This document shows positions 14,208 to 21,518 of a stretch of 24,158 nt of DNA, one piece after another. This DNA is from an uncultured Elusimicrobium sp. (GTDB taxonomy: Bacteria; Elusimicrobiota; Elusimicrobia; Elusimicrobiales; Elusimicrobiaceae): the NCBI GenBank assembly GCA_902787065.1, contig CADAFA010000015.1:1-24158 (forward strand). The letters are read 5' to 3'. A program made the position numbers and the translations under genes. Each line of letters begins with the position of its first letter. Positions within the stretch are counted from its first letter, which is position 1. The notes beneath the pieces are model-generated. The model did not search any database. It worked only from the letters and a program-made list of their open reading frames with translations, and was not told the origin of the DNA.

Positions 14208-15342
14208 ATTTCTTTTTAATCAGCCTAGGATGTCCAAAAAATTTAACGGACTCGGAAGATTTTTGCGCCCGCCTTTTAGCCCACGGTCACAATTTAGTTT
14301 TTGATGTAAAAGATGCCGATGCCGTCTTAATAAACACTTGCGGCTTTTTGGCAAGTTCTGTTAAAGAAGCGGAAGAAAATATTAAATATGCCCTAAAATT
14401 AAAAAATGCCGGGAAAATCAAAAAAGTTTTTGTTACCGGTTGTATGGTGGAAAGGCTTGGCAAAAGTGTTTTGAAAAAGTTCCCAAAAATTGACCTTGCC
14501 TTTTCCATTAAAGCACAAGATAATATTGAAAATATTTTGGGTAAAAAAGGTTCGCTTTTGCCGACAATTTCAAAAACTTTGCATGCGCCGGAATTTAAAA
14601 TGGGCCTAACTTTGCCGCATACCGCCTATTTAAAAATTGCCGACGGCTGCAATAACCGCTGTTCTTATTGCACTATCCCGTTTATACGCGGCATTTACCG
14701 CAGTAAACCGCTTGAAGAAGTTTTGGAAGAAGCCAAAATAATGGCTGCGTCCGGCGTCAAAGAAATCAGTTTAATTGCGCAAGATACCACTTCTTACGGG
14801 CAAGATTTATACGGTAAACCGCAACTTGAAAAACTGCTTAAAAAACTTGTTAAAATCAAAGGGCTTGAGCGTTTTAGGATAATGTATGCTTATCCGCACC
14901 GCGTAACGAAAGAACTTGCCAAAATTATGGCGGGGGAAGAAAAAATTTACCCATATTTCCCGGGGAAACGGAGGAACAATTTGAAGAACTTAAAACTTTT
15001 GTACGCGATTTTAAATTTGACAACGTAGCCGTCTTTGAATATTTTAGGGAAAAGGGCGCAAGTTCTTATAATTTCAAAAAGCAAATTACTGCCGTAGTTA
15101 AACGCCGCCGCGCTTTGGAACTTGAAGCGGTGCAAAGCCGAGTTATTGACGGTATAAACAAAAAGTTACTCGGCAAAAATATTGAAGTTATTGCAGATAC
15201 TCCGCTACTTGGCCGCACCTACAAAGATGCCCCTGATATTGACGGAACTGTTACTTTTGATAAAGCAGTAACACCCGGCAAAATATTTAAGGCAAAAATA
15301 GTATCCGCCATAGGCTATCAACGTAAAGCGAAAGTGAAATGA
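14204..15342 (+). pseudogene. rimO: Ribosomal protein S12 methylthiotransferase, disrupted by an internal deletion and frameshift
   Basis: RimO is a two-cluster radical-SAM enzyme that methylthiolates an Asp of ribosomal protein S12. The first 251 codons are intact. Cys10, Cys46 and Cys80 of the UPF0004 cluster are present (SLGCPKN, NTCGF, TGCM), as is the radical-SAM motif CNNRCSYC (Cys149, 153, 156). At 14957 the text jumps from KIYPYF straight to FPGETEEQF in another frame. By comparison with family order, some 47 residues (the DMPLQH...RTTFIVG segment) are missing, about 140 bases. The second frame runs from about 14956 to 15342 and includes the end of the SAM domain and a TRAM domain ending AIGYQRKAKVK. 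As written, the first frame stops at 15028 after 274 residues. It overlaps the upstream gene by four bases. Confidence 0.88.
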
Positions 15343-15345
15343 TTT

Positions 15346-15372
15346 AAGGGCTGCTTTAGTCAGCCCTTTTTT
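15346..15372 (+). terminator. Intrinsic terminator after rimO
   Basis: AAGGGCTG (15346-15353) pairs with CAGCCCTT (15361-15368) around a seven-base loop, followed by a T run to 15371. On the minus strand there is no T tract. Confidence 0.9.
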
Positions 15373-15393
15373 CTTTGTAAATATAATGCCTTT

Positions 15394-16707
15394 CTACTTT
15401 ATAACTTCCGCAATAAGCGGGCGAAGTTTCGGTTTCTTCATACCGATAGAATAGGCTTGCTTAAATACAGCTACGCCGTCGGCTAAACGCTTTTTATCAT
15501 CTGCATAAATATGGGCAATAATATCACCTTTTTTAACTTTGTCACCGAGTTTTTTATCAAGCCAAATTCCGGCACCGTAGGCAATTTTATCTTCCATCTT
15601 ACCGCGCCCTGCACCGAGCAAGACCGCGGCTTCGCCGACTGTTCTTGCAGTTAAACGCGTAATAAAACCGGTCTTATCTGCTTTAATTAAAGTGCAAAGT
15701 TTTGAATCTTTTAAATATTTTTCCGGATTATCGGCAATACTTGGGTTTGCACCTTGCCATTTAAGCATTTCTTTAAATTTCTTTAAAGCTGCCCCGCTTT
15801 CTAAAATCTTTTCTACGGCGGAACGTGCTTTACTTATATTCTTTTCTTTACCGCTGATTAAAAGCATATAAGCGGCACTTTCAATCAAAAGTTTATAAAA
15901 ATCAGGTGCAATATTTTTATTGCCTTTTAAAATTTCTATACTTTGGCGCATTTCGTTTGCATTACCCACTGCACGCCCGAGCGGTGTATCCATATCTGTT
16001 AATAAAGCACCACATTTAAGGCCCAACATTTTTGCAGTTTCTACCAAAGTTTTGGCAAGCTCTTTTGCATTTTTATAATTTTGCATAAATGCGCCAGATC
16101 CATATTTCACGTCAATAAATAATGATTTAACTCCTTCCGCATATTTCTTTGATAAAATACTTGCTGTAATTAAAGGAATACTTTCAACTGTGCCTGTTGC
16201 ATCTCGCAAGGCATAAAGTTTTTTATCGGCAGGGGCAAGGTCCTCTGTCTGTCCAAACATACAAACACCTAAAGCTTTCATTTGTTTATAAATATTTTGT
16301 ATTTTAATACGAACTTTAAAACCTTTCATTGATTCAAGCTTATCAAGTGTTCCGCCGGTATGCCCAAGCCCGCGCCCCGACATCATTGGAACTACCACCC
16401 CTGCACAAGCAACAAGGGGTGCAAGTGCTAAGGAAATACCGTCCCCGACACCTCCTGTGGAATGTTTATCAACCGTAGGTATCTTAATATTTTTAAATTC
16501 TAAACGGTTGCCAGAGTAAGCCATTGCCTTCGTTAACATAGCAGTTTCTTTTTTGGAAAGGGGGTTTAAAAAACAGGCCATTAAAAATGCCGACAACTGA
16601 TAATCAGGCACGGTTCCTTTTGAAGCGCCTTGGGCAACAAAATTAAATTCTTCCTGAGTTAAAGGTAAATTATTTCGTTTCTTAATAATTAAATCTAACA
16701 TCCTCAT
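15394..16707 (-). CDS. deoA: Pyrimidine-nucleoside (thymidine) phosphorylase
   Basis: This 437-residue cytosolic enzyme splits thymidine, deoxyuridine or uridine with phosphate to the base and (deoxy)ribose-1-phosphate. The N-terminal helical domain (about 1-65) is followed by the phosphate-binding loop DKHSTGGVGDG (about 80-90). PMMSGRGLGHTGGTLDKLES (about 107-126) is the family signature, and DVKYGSGAFM also matches. A C-terminal PYNP domain contains AYGAGIWLDKKLGDKVKKGD. Whether it is the strict thymidine enzyme or the broader Pdp type cannot be told. AGGAGG lies nine bases before the ATG at 16707; a second ATG two codons in is possible. Cytidine deaminase, the preceding salvage step, lies 2.7 kb away on the same strand, separated by other genes. 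Confidence 0.95.
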   Translation of the reverse strand: MRMLDLIIKKRNNLPLTQEEFNFVAQGASKGTVPDYQLSAFLMACFLNPLSKKETAMLTKAMAYSGNRLEFKNIKIPTVDKHSTGGVGDGISLALAPLVACAGVVVPMMSGRGLGHTGGTLDKLESMKGFKVRIKIQNIYKQMKALGVCMFGQTEDLAPADKKLYALRDATGTVESIPLITASILSKKYAEGVKSLFIDVKYGSGAFMQNYKNAKELAKTLVETAKMLGLKCGALLTDMDTPLGRAVGNANEMRQSIEILKGNKNIAPDFYKLLIESAAYMLLISGKEKNISKARSAVEKILESGAALKKFKEMLKWQGANPSIADNPEKYLKDSKLCTLIKADKTGFITRLTARTVGEAAVLLGAGRGKMEDKIAYGAGIWLDKKLGDKVKKGDIIAHIYADDKKRLADGVAVFKQAYSIGMKKPKLRPLIAEVIK

Positions 16708-16766
16708 AAATAAATTCCTCCTATGAAAAGTTTAGTTTATCATTTTTTTAAATAAATATCTAGTAA

Positions 16767-16816
16767 TAGGACTTTTGGTACTGTTTTCTAGGTCTTTTTA
16801 TATTTTAAAATAGGTC
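16767..16816 (+). repeat. Three direct TAGG(A/T)C repeats at 22-base intervals
   Basis: TAGGAC at 16767, TAGGTC at 16789 and TAGGTC at 16811 are spaced exactly 22 bases start to start, about two helical turns, and each is followed by T-rich sequence. The last copy ends nine bases before the -35 of the next gene. This layout suits an array of activator or regulator sites on one face of the helix. Confidence 0.5.
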
Positions 16817-16825
16817 CTTTTACCC

Positions 16826-16854
16826 TTGTAAGAAATGGATATTATTGCTAAACT
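16826..16854 (+). promoter_or_regulatory. Promoter of the 218-residue secreted protein gene
   Basis: TTGTAA (16826-16831) and TAAACT (16849-16854) are separated by 17 bases, with TGC before the -10 (extended -10). AAAGGAG precedes the ATG at 16885. Confidence 0.65.
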
Positions 16855-16884
16855 ATAAGTAAGAAATTAATAAAGGAGACTTTT

Positions 16885-17541
16885 ATGAAAACAAAAAATA
16901 TTTTATTACCGGCAATTGCTCTTTTAGCGGGCACTTTGCTCAGCGCACCTGCAAATGCGCAGTTCAAGGACTATCACGATGCAATAGATTCTATCAAACA
17001 AGACATTAAAATTGAAATTCCTGCTCAGGTAATTCAAAAATCATACCTTAATGTCGGGCTGTTGTTTAATCAAATGAACGAAGATTTACCTATTGATACT
17101 GCAAAATTATCCGAACAGGCCAAAAACTCAATTACAGACGGTAAAATTTCAGATACGGACCAATATGATTTAATGGTTCTTGCAATCCAAACAAACCATA
17201 ATGAAGTATTGGAAACATTGTTAAAAGCAGGTTTTAAAGCCGACACAAATTCCTTAATAGAAATTGCACAAGCATTTAAAAATAATGAAGCACTTGATTT
17301 AATCAACACTTATATGGTGGAAGGAATATCAAAGTCGGCTTATAAAAGTCTTAAAAAGATAACTCCTATCAAAAAGCCTGATCTTAAAAAACTTAAAAAA
17401 CAGTATGGTGAAACGAAAAGAATTGAAAAACTCCCGGCTGCTGTTTTAATGGTTGGTTCTATGCCGATACAAAACGGGATCTTGATACCTATACCCCCTG
17501 TGTCATTTGATACTACTAAAAAAGAACTCAACAATAAATAG
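16885..17541 (+). CDS. Small secreted protein with ankyrin-like helical repeats, function unknown
   Basis: This 218-residue protein has a signal peptide (MKTKNILLPAIALLAGTLLS..., cleavage after NA near residue 25). The central part, DLMVLAIQTNHNEVLETLLK followed by AGFKADTNSLIEIAQAF, reads like one or two degenerate ankyrin repeats (about 93-140). A Lys-rich stretch (residues about 152-185) and a hydrophobic, Pro-rich tail (GILIPIPPVSF) follow. No catalytic residues are evident; a protein-binding role is possible but not shown. The ribosome-binding site is AAAGGAG. Its promoter carries the TAGGTC array and resembles that of the secreted gene at 9947. Confidence 0.68.
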   Translation: MKTKNILLPAIALLAGTLLSAPANAQFKDYHDAIDSIKQDIKIEIPAQVIQKSYLNVGLLFNQMNEDLPIDTAKLSEQAKNSITDGKISDTDQYDLMVLAIQTNHNEVLETLLKAGFKADTNSLIEIAQAFKNNEALDLINTYMVEGISKSAYKSLKKITPIKKPDLKKLKKQYGETKRIEKLPAAVLMVGSMPIQNGILIPIPPVSFDTTKKELNNK

Positions 17542-17590
17542 TATACATCAAATAGTGTACCAAACAAATAAAACATTTAAACATAATGTA

Positions 17591-17620
17591 AAAAGGGTTG
17601 CCAAAAGCAACCCTTTTTTT
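17591..17620. terminator. Bidirectional intrinsic terminator
   Basis: AAAAGGGTTGC (17591-17601) pairs perfectly with GCAACCCTTTT (17607-17617), with a five-base loop. T residues on the right and A residues on the left let it serve both the secreted-protein gene and the SIS-domain gene. Confidence 0.92.
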
Positions 17621-17641
17621 ATAATATTAGATGCAAATTTC

Positions 17642-18373
17642 CTATTCTAAAAATAAAATTCTGCCCTTATATTTTTCGGCAACCTTTAAATTATTCTCGT
17701 CACCGCCCACATCATTACTGCTTTTATAAAAAGGGAGAGGGAAATTAGGGTGTTTTTCTTCCACAATTTCCGCAGCACGATATAAAATATTATTCATTAT
17801 CGCACCGCTTACTAAAGAGGAAACCGGCCCCGCGCTTTTACCGTTTAAAGTCAAAACCGTTTCTTGTTTGTTGCAGCAATTATCAATTAAAACATCTGCA
17901 AAATCGCGCAACATTTTCCCGCTTGAGTGACGTGATTTCGTTTCTTTATGAGCCGCAACAGCAGTTATCACAATTACTTTAAGCCCTTTACTTTTTGCAT
18001 ATATTGCACCGTCAATACCGGCGGCATTTCTGCCTGAATTTGAAATAATAATTATGCAATCTTTTGGTGTCATTTTATGCTTTGCAAGAATAGGTAAAAT
18101 ATAACCTTCTTTGCGTTCAAGTTCCGTCGCTTTATGGGCAGTTGGGCGGAAGTTAAAACTATCGTCTAAAATTGCACTAATGCAAGCAAGGCTGCCGCTC
18201 CTATGAAAACCTTCCAAAGCGGCACTGTGGCTATGCCCGTTACCGAGTGTAAAAATTAAACCGTCCTGTAAAACAGTTTCTGACAAAACCGCGGCAGCAC
18301 TTTCCATCGCCGCATTTTGTGTATTATCAATTTTTTGTAAAGTATCAACCAAACCGGAAAAATATTTATTCAC
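17642..18373 (-). CDS. SIS-domain sugar-phosphate-binding protein (UPF0309-like)
   Basis: This 243-residue cytosolic protein has one SIS (phosphosugar isomerase/binding) domain. FTLGNGHSHSAALEGFHRSG (about 41-60) and CIIIISNSGRNAAGIDGA (about 106-123) are the two sugar-phosphate loops. ETVLTLNGKSAGPVSSLVSGAIMN near residue 175 is characteristic of the UPF0309 type. It is expected to bind or isomerise an amino-sugar phosphate, perhaps in cell-wall recycling; the substrate is unknown. The start is a GTG at 18373, giving MNKYFSGLV as in relatives. There is no Shine-Dalgarno and a TATAAT lies exactly six bases upstream, so the message is probably leaderless. Confidence 0.82.
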   Translation of the reverse strand: MNKYFSGLVDTLQKIDNTQNAAMESAAAVLSETVLQDGLIFTLGNGHSHSAALEGFHRSGSLACISAILDDSFNFRPTAHKATELERKEGYILPILAKHKMTPKDCIIIISNSGRNAAGIDGAIYAKSKGLKVIVITAVAAHKETKSRHSSGKMLRDFADVLIDNCCNKQETVLTLNGKSAGPVSSLVSGAIMNNILYRAAEIVEEKHPNFPLPFYKSSNDVGGDENNLKVAEKYKGRILFLE

Positions 18374-18379
18374 AATTTT

Positions 18380-18385
18380 ATTATA
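18380..18385 (-). promoter_or_regulatory. -10 hexamer placing transcription start at the GTG of the SIS gene
   Basis: TATAAT (18385-18380, minus strand) is followed by AAAATT and then GTG. The -35 region is poor. Confidence 0.5.
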
Positions 18386-18431
18386 TAAAATTTATTTTAG
18401 TTGAGTACCATGTAGTATGAAGTCTGAAAAT

Positions 18432-18941
18432 TTATTTGTCATACCAAAAAATATAATTCCCGTAAACTAAATGCCTGACTGCATTTAGATCTTCTTCACA
18501 AATTTTATTACGGTAATCATTTAAATCTGTCGTTCCTACAGTGCAAACTCTTAAACCCGGTCTTTCACTAGCATAAGCATAATAATAGTCTAAATTCATT
18601 TTAATTTGTTTATTACGACATACTGCATGATAATCGTTAACTGAACAAGAACCCCAATCATAAATGTATTTTGAATCTTCATCTTCTTTTTCATTAGGTA
18701 TAGGCATATCTACATCTAAATCCAAAAATTTACTGGCATATTCCCCATTTGTTAGATAATATATTTCTTGCGCCCTAAGTATATCCCTTATCAAGAATTT
18801 CATAGTTGAAAGTTTACTTTTTGTTACCGCTTTTTTATACTGCGGCAAGGCAATACCTGCTAGTATGCCGATAATCAAAACAACTACTAATAATTCAAGC
18901 AAAGTAAAACCTTTGCTATTTTTTACATCATTATTTTTCAT
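18432..18941 (-). CDS. Type IV prepilin-like / pseudopilin protein
   Basis: This 169-residue protein has a short leader MKNNDVKNSKG, then the prepilin peptidase site G|FTLLE with Glu at +5. A hydrophobic helix LLVVVLIIGILAGIALPQYKK follows. After cleavage the new Phe would be methylated and the helix would pack in a pilus or pseudopilus core. The globular part carries WGSCSVNDYHAVC, VCTVGTTD and KICEE, with four Cys that could form two disulfides. AAAGGAG lies upstream of the ATG. A second gene of the same type is at the right edge. No pilus assembly genes are adjacent, so it is one of the scattered minor-pilin-type genes this lineage tends to have. A 460-base structured region lies upstream. 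Confidence 0.88.
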   Translation of the reverse strand: MKNNDVKNSKGFTLLELLVVVLIIGILAGIALPQYKKAVTKSKLSTMKFLIRDILRAQEIYYLTNGEYASKFLDLDVDMPIPNEKEDEDSKYIYDWGSCSVNDYHAVCRNKQIKMNLDYYYAYASERPGLRVCTVGTTDLNDYRNKICEEDLNAVRHLVYGNYIFWYDK

Positions 18942-18980
18942 ACATTCTCCTTTTTGTTTTTCAACAAGATTGTTTCCTTA

Positions 18981-19090
18981 TACTCCCCGCCCCTTTCGTA
19001 AGAAAGGTGGAGTGGTGGGGTTGTAAAACAAACAAATATTATTCAATAACCCCACTCCTAACCTCTCCGCCTTAGGAAGGGGAGAGGAAT
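18981..19090. repeat. Nested inverted-repeat (MITE-like) element upstream of the prepilin gene
   Basis: Three hairpins nest here. CCTTTC-GTAA-GAAAGG is at 18992-19007. GGAGTGGTGGGGTT (19009-19022) pairs with AACCCCACTCC (19048-19058). CCTCTCC-G-CCTT pairs with AAGG-GGAGAGG (19062-19087). The two ends are imperfect inverted copies of each other (CTCCCCGCCCCTT and the complement of AAGGGGAG). It is GC-rich against its flanks and has no gene. This is the usual look of a small palindromic mobile or repeat element. Confidence 0.5.
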
Positions 19091-19120
19091 TATAGGAAAT
19101 ACTTTCAAATTCAGCCCAAT

Positions 19121-19362
19121 AAAAAACGGCTGGCACTTTGGAATTGCGCAACCTTTCCCAAAAATAACAGCCGTGGTTTGCTCATAGCAAACACTTGGCA
19201 CAAAGCAAACGGGTAATTAGTCCGTCCACCTTGTGCCCTTACCGACTGTTTTTAGAGTTGCGCAAATTTTCGGTTTCCCAAAAATAAGCCGTATTCCTAC
19301 GGTTCCAAAAACAGATTCAAATTTTTTTAGGGTTTTTAACCCTACATTTTAATTCTCCTTAT
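19121..19362 (-). ncRNA. Candidate structured RNA or leader upstream of the prepilin gene
   Basis: A promoter at 19397-19369 should start a minus-strand transcript near 19362. It has AAGGAG and then ATG directly followed by TAG (19347-19342), a start-stop. Downstream are stable hairpins: AGGGTT/AACCCT (19330-19344), TTGTGCC with GGCACAA (19237-19197), and GTTTGCT/AGCAAAC (19176-19192). At the end CGGCTG (19173-19168) pairs with CAGCCG (19132-19127) before six T residues (19126-19121), a terminator-like end. A block containing TTGCGCAA and TTTCCCAAAAATAA occurs twice (19141-19174 and 19255-19292). No gene can be read. It may be a small RNA, an attenuated leader, or a decayed gene. Confidence 0.35.
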
Positions 19363-19368
19363 AATTAA

Positions 19369-19397
19369 AGTATAACCGTTTTTAAGATAAAAATCAA
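19369..19397 (-). promoter_or_regulatory. Sigma-70-type promoter pointing into the structured region
   Basis: TTGATT (19397-19392) and TATACT (19374-19369) on the minus strand are separated by 17 bases. The promoter lies just downstream of the cdd stop codon (19405). Confidence 0.6.
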
Positions 19398-19404
19398 GAA
19401 ATAC

Positions 19405-19830
19405 TTACTCCAAATTCTTTGGTGTAAAAGCATTAGGTAAATATTCTTTAAGCATACGCATTACAGGCGGTTTTTTATCCTGTAAATTCAAAGTATAAAC
19501 CGGCGCATCGGGGCGGGCAAATTCCGCAAGAACCTGCCGACATGCCCCGCAAGGCGTAGCCTCAGGTAAACTTGGATCTTGGGATACTATTATATAAAGG
19601 GCTTTAATTTCTTTTTCACCTTCGCTGATTGCTTTAAAAATGGCACAGCGTTCGGCGCACATTGTTAAACCGTAAGAGGCATTTTCAATATTTGTTCCGC
19701 CGTAAATCTTACCACTTTTGGCAAGAACTGCCGCCGCAACATGATATTGCGAATAAGGTGCATAAGAATTTTTAAACATTTCTTTTGCTTTTTTTAACAA
19801 TTTATTTAATATAGTTTTTGAAATTTTCAT
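19405..19830 (-). CDS. cdd: Cytidine deaminase
   Basis: This 141-residue homotetrameric-type zinc enzyme deaminates cytidine and deoxycytidine to uridine and deoxyuridine in pyrimidine salvage. YAPYSQYHVAAAVL near residue 23 and NIENASYGLTMCAERCA (Cys58 zinc ligand, Glu60 proton shuttle) define the active site. TPCGACRQVLAEF supplies the other two zinc Cys residues (94 and 97). Length is typical of the small bacterial form (about 130-140). AAGGAGG lies five bases before the ATG. It is a single gene here. Its product feeds the pyrimidine-nucleoside phosphorylase encoded at 15394-16707. Confidence 0.97.
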   Translation of the reverse strand: MKISKTILNKLLKKAKEMFKNSYAPYSQYHVAAAVLAKSGKIYGGTNIENASYGLTMCAERCAIFKAISEGEKEIKALYIIVSQDPSLPEATPCGACRQVLAEFARPDAPVYTLNLQDKKPPVMRMLKEYLPNAFTPKNLE

Positions 19831-19939
19831 AAAACCTCCTTATACTTCCGTCCAATTATTATAGCAATTTTTTACTAGTTTTTTACCTTATTTTATTAAA
19901 GATTTTTCTAAAATACCATACTTTAAAATATTAAATTTA

Positions 19940-19958
19940 GTCCTATATTTTCTAGGCC
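19940..19958. promoter_or_regulatory. Degenerate TAGGTC-type dyad in the cdd-aaxA intergenic region
   Basis: GTCCTA (19940-19945) and TAGGCC (19953-19958) are arranged as a dyad with seven bases between. Both halves differ from TAGGTC by one base. The 273-base region 19831-20103 is otherwise AT-rich and holds only this site and the aaxA promoter. Confidence 0.3.
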
Positions 19959-20029
19959 CTAAAAAAGCAATATACAATACAAAAAATAAGGAAAAATTAA
20001 CTAATCTAAAATGATTATAAACTAATTAC

Positions 20030-20061
20030 TTGACATTATATTAAAATAATGCAAATATATT
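20030..20061 (+). promoter_or_regulatory. Promoter of the aaxABC operon
   Basis: A perfect -35 TTGACA lies at 20030-20035. The -10 is less clear: the AT-rich run at 20053-20061 offers AAATAT at 17 bases or TATATT at 20 bases spacing. Confidence 0.5.
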
Positions 20062-20103
20062 ATATCAGCAAATTTTATGCTGACTACAACTAAAGGAGGT
20101 TGT

Positions 20104-21495
20104 ATGAGAAAACTAATAACTGCGGTGTTTGCGTTCGCTTTATGTTTAGGGGTTTCCGCTAACGCCGTTGCACAAACTCAAAACGCCAAAACACACGGCC
20201 ACCATGATATGCATCATGGCCAACATAGCCAAGGTTATAACCAAGGCCAACAAATGACTAATCAATTAAATATGCAAAGTGAAATGAATGCAGAGGAGGG
20301 TATAGTTTATATAACCCCGTTTATTCACGAGTATATTTATGAAGATATAACAGAAGTAAAAATCCCTGCACGCCATGAAAGGCGTTTAGGCAGTATGTAT
20401 ACTTACTATTATAATGAAGCAAATGATGCTTATTCAAACTTCAAAAAAGACCTTAGGGACAGGATGGGCTTTTCCTATGGTTTAGATTGGTCCTTAACTG
20501 CACAACGCGGTGCACCTAACGGGCATAAAACTGCTTTACAAAATATTTATTACCCCTATGCCCAAATGAATTTGTTTAATACAAATTCCTGGCTCGGTTC
20601 TGCACAAGTTAACTTTAACTATACCCTTGTTAGATATTGGGGCCTTTCAAGTCTTAGTGACAATCTCGGTGTTGCTACGCCAATTAACGACTATCCCGGA
20701 AGGCAAAATATCTTTTCCCAATTAACATTTAATCATACTTGGGGCGGTGCCTTAAGTTGGTTATCTTGGGCGGTAGGTCAATACCCGATATATAATTTTG
20801 ATGGTACAACCTATAACTCTAACCAACAAACGGGTTTGATAAACTATTCAATGTCCCAAAATGCAAGCGCAAGTTATCCAACAGCCAGCTTCGGTGCTTA
20901 TGCTGAGGCTACACCGATGAAAGAGCTTACAATTGCAGGCGGTTATCAAGATGCCACAAATGTAACAGGTTCTGTAATGCGTGTTAATACCGCGTTTGAC
21001 GGTAAATATACGGGCTTTGGCTCTGTAACTTATACACCTAATAATGTTTTCGGTTTAGGTAAAGGGCAATATTCCGCTTTGGTTTATTATCAACCTTCAG
21101 TTGAAAAACAACCCGGGCATTCCATGGGGTGGAGTTTCAATATGGAACAAAACCTCACCAACAGTTTAGTAATGTTTGGGCGTGCAAACGGTTCAACAAA
21201 CAGCGTAGTACCAATAAAGAATTCTTATATGCTCGGTATGGCTTTTGTTAATCCACTTCACAGGAACCCGCTTGATGCAATTACCGTCGGTGTTGCATAT
21301 AATAGGATTGCAAGAGATGTTTACACTCCTGCTTATGTCCGCACCGGTGAAACTGTTTTTGAAGCACAATGGGTTTGGGCTATGGGCTCATGTTTTACAA
21401 TTACGCCGGACTTACAAATGTATAACCGCGCAGCATTCAAAGCAGACAGCGGTTGGGTAAGCGTCTTTACTTTAAGAGCTACCTTAATGATTTAG
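20104..21495 (+). CDS. aaxA: OprB-family outer-membrane porin, AaxA-like
   Basis: This 463-residue protein has a signal peptide (MRKLITAVFAFALCLGVSANAVA) followed by a His-rich stretch (six His between residues 31 and 41). After that comes a beta-barrel of many aromatic-rich amphipathic strands, with features of carbohydrate-selective OprB porins such as the DWSLTAQRG start of the barrel and NPLHRNPLDAITVGVAYNRI near the end. Chlamydial AaxA is an OprB-family porin of about 460 residues that lets arginine into the periplasm. The two genes downstream encode the decarboxylase and antiporter of the same system, which is the main reason for this name. The start at 20104 is preferred over an in-frame ATG at 20077 because AAAGGAGGT (20092-20100) precedes it and the signal peptide begins there. 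The aaxB start lies 24 bases after the stop. Confidence 0.83.
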   Translation: MRKLITAVFAFALCLGVSANAVAQTQNAKTHGHHDMHHGQHSQGYNQGQQMTNQLNMQSEMNAEEGIVYITPFIHEYIYEDITEVKIPARHERRLGSMYTYYYNEANDAYSNFKKDLRDRMGFSYGLDWSLTAQRGAPNGHKTALQNIYYPYAQMNLFNTNSWLGSAQVNFNYTLVRYWGLSSLSDNLGVATPINDYPGRQNIFSQLTFNHTWGGALSWLSWAVGQYPIYNFDGTTYNSNQQTGLINYSMSQNASASYPTASFGAYAEATPMKELTIAGGYQDATNVTGSVMRVNTAFDGKYTGFGSVTYTPNNVFGLGKGQYSALVYYQPSVEKQPGHSMGWSFNMEQNLTNSLVMFGRANGSTNSVVPIKNSYMLGMAFVNPLHRNPLDAITVGVAYNRIARDVYTPAYVRTGETVFEAQWVWAMGSCFTITPDLQMYNRAAFKADSGWVSVFTLRATLMI

Positions 21496-21518
21496 TAACT
21501 TAATGAGGGGGAAAACCA

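Noticed and set aside
15115..15342. Separate 75-residue gene after rimO
   Set aside because: It is the TRAM-domain end of the broken rimO, continuous in frame with FPGETEEQF upstream.
16767..16816. Regular 22-base repeats as a CRISPR array
   Set aside because: Only about six bases are conserved per unit, so there is no repeat-spacer structure and there are no cas genes.
20077..20103. In-frame ATG at 20077 as the start of the porin gene
   Set aside because: The ATG at 20104 has a perfectly placed AAAGGAGGT and begins a canonical signal peptide; the upstream extension (MLTTTKGGC) would spoil it.
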